From Propionibacteriaceae bacterium (GTDB lineage Bacteria; Actinomycetota; Actinomycetes; Propionibacteriales; Propionibacteriaceae): 5,563 nt of DNA. The notes under the pieces are model-generated. The model saw only the letters and a program-made list of their open reading frames with translations. It had not been told where the DNA came from and ran no database searches. The translations under genes were made by a program, and so were the position numbers. The stretch lies in contig JAICEV010000260.1 of assembly GCA_025923975.1 (NCBI GenBank), forward strand, positions 1 to 5,563. Reading direction: 5' to 3'. Of this stretch, positions 4,380 to 5,563 are shown piece by piece (the first letter of the stretch is position 1; each line of letters starts with the position of its first letter).

Positions 4380-5563
4380 ATGCGCTGGAACCAGAAGGTA
4401 GCGGCGGCCGTTGGCTTGTCCGCGTTGTTGGTTGCGACTACTGCTTGTGCGGGCGCCGGCGGTGCCGGCGGCGGTGGCGGCGGTGGCGGTGACAACTCGA
4501 TCAATGTGTTGATGGTCAACAATCCGCAGATGTTGGCGCTGCAGAAGCATGCCGGGGAGTTCACTAAGGAGTCTGGTATTACGGTGAACTTCACTGTGAA
4601 GCCGGAGAATGAGATGCGCAATCAGGCGGCGCAGGAGTTCGCGAACCAGTCGGGCCAGTTTGATGTGGCGACGTTGTCGAACTTTGAGATCCCCTTCTAC
4701 TCCAAGAACAACTGGTTGTGGTCGATGGATGACATCCAGGCGTACAAGGATGATAAGGAGTTCAACCAGGCCGACATTTTCCCGTCCATGACTGAGTCGT
4801 TGAAGGGTCCGGACGGCAAGCTGTATGGTGAGCCGTTTTACGGTGAGTCCTCGTTTTTGATGTACCGCAAGGATGTTGCGGACAAGGCTGGGGTGACGAT
4901 CAAGGACAAACCGACTTGGGATGAGGTTGCGGCGGCGGCTGCCAAGCTGGACGGTGCCGAGTCGGGCATGAAGGGTATTTGTTTGCGGGGTCTGCCTGGT
5001 TGGGGTGAGGTGTTCGCTCCGTTGACTACGGTGGTCAATACCTTCGGCGGCACCTGGTTTGAAAAGGATTGGACGCCGAAGGTGAATGCACCGGAGTTTA
5101 AGGAAGCCACCACCTTCTATACCGATCTGGTGAAGGCCCATGGTGAGGCCGGTGCGGCACAGGCCGGGTTCGCGGAGTGCCTGACGGCGACGACTCAGGG
5201 CAAGGTGGCGATGTGGTATGACGCCACCTCTGCTGCGGGCAGCCTGGAGGCGCCGGATTCTCCGGTGAAGGGCAAGATGGCTTATGCCCAGGCACCGGTG
5301 AAGCTGACCGATGCGTCGGGGTGGCTGTACACCTGGGCGTGGGCGATTGAGAAGAAGAGCGCCAAGCAAGACAATGCCTGGAAGTTCATCTCCTGGGCCT
5401 CCTCGCAAAAGTATGAGGAGCTGGTCGGGGCCCAAGACGGCTGGGCAACGGTGCCGGCCGGCAAGCGCATCTCGACCTATCAGAACCCGGAGTATAAGAA
5501 GGAGGCCGGGGCATTCGGCGAGGCGACCTTGAAGGCGATCGAGGAGGCCGACCCGGTCAACCC
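4380..5563 (+). CDS. ABC transporter substrate-binding lipoprotein, polyol (sorbitol/mannitol, SmoE-like) type, 3' end cut by window
   Basis: An open frame of 394 codons reaching the window edge without a stop. Residues 1-22 form a lipoprotein signal (positive start, hydrophobic 7-19) ending in a lipobox ATTA-C23. Lipidated C23 would tether the protein outside the membrane. A Gly/Ala linker (24-37, eight glycines at 30-37) precedes the fold, which begins SINVLMVNN. Family-1 solute-binding features follow: FTKESGITVNF, QFDVATLSNFEIPFY, KLYGEPFYGESSFLMYRKD and PTWDEVAAAAAKL. The block GICLRGLPGWGE, TVVNTFGGTWFE, NAPEFKEATTFYTDLV and GKVAMWYDATSAAG, with WLYTWAWAI and GWATVPAGKRISTYQNPEY, is characteristic from memory of the SmoE-like polyol-binding group. 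The protein would deliver a sugar alcohol or related sugar to permeases that are probably encoded downstream. Such proteins are usually about 430-450 residues, so roughly 40-55 are missing. Substrate identity is inferred, not shown. Confidence 0.93.
   Translation, partial: MRWNQKVAAAVGLSALLVATTACAGAGGAGGGGGGGGDNSINVLMVNNPQMLALQKHAGEFTKESGITVNFTVKPENEMRNQAAQEFANQSGQFDVATLSNFEIPFYSKNNWLWSMDDIQAYKDDKEFNQADIFPSMTESLKGPDGKLYGEPFYGESSFLMYRKDVADKAGVTIKDKPTWDEVAAAAAKLDGAESGMKGICLRGLPGWGEVFAPLTTVVNTFGGTWFEKDWTPKVNAPEFKEATTFYTDLVKAHGEAGAAQAGFAECLTATTQGKVAMWYDATSAAGSLEAPDSPVKGKMAYAQAPVKLTDASGWLYTWAWAIEKKSAKQDNAWKFISWASSQKYEELVGAQDGWATVPAGKRISTYQNPEYKKEAGAFGEATLKAIEEADPVN

Noticed and set aside
4335..5435. 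Long minus-strand open frame of 366 codons
   Set aside because: It is antisense to the clearly recognisable binding-protein gene, is rich in Arg, Leu and His as expected from a complementary frame, and shows no domain.
1..5563. CRISPR array, tRNA or rRNA, transposase, toxin-antitoxin or defence genes
   Set aside because: I looked for regularly spaced repeats, cloverleaf signatures and characteristic protein motifs and saw none.

Overview
The window reads as a stretch of chromosome from a high-GC actinobacterium (Actinomycetota). The grounds are high G+C, GTG start codons, a DUF2510 plus RDD membrane protein, a surface protein with an LPXTG-like anchor, and a polyol-type ABC binding lipoprotein. 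A relative of the Propionibacteriales is possible, but I cannot fix the family from this sequence alone.

Layout, left to right. Bases 1-294 are non-coding and repeat-rich: a 19-bp tandem duplication (61-98), a short REP-like motif (115-135) and a large nested inverted repeat (185-262) that would fold into a long hairpin. A plus-strand gene for a 250-residue cytoplasmic protein of unknown function follows (295-1047). Its last 26 bases overlap the 3' end of a convergent minus-strand gene (1022-2884), which encodes a secreted protein with three SdrD B-like repeats and a C-terminal wall/membrane anchor. Upstream of that on the same strand are a 155-bp gap with a plausible promoter and then a DUF2510-RDD membrane protein gene (3040-3831). 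A gap of about 550 bp separates it from the divergent plus-strand gene for a polyol-type (SmoE-like) ABC transporter substrate-binding lipoprotein, which starts at 4380 and runs off the right edge.

Functionally the window looks like three unrelated pieces side by side: an orphan conserved protein, two cell-envelope genes, and the first gene of what is probably a polyol/sugar import operon continuing to the right. The long gap in front of the import gene holds several palindromic sites and is the likely place for its regulation. I see no tRNA, rRNA, CRISPR array, transposase, phage gene or recognisable defence system. The least explained element is the nested palindrome at 185-262; I do not see convincing evidence for a new multi-gene system.
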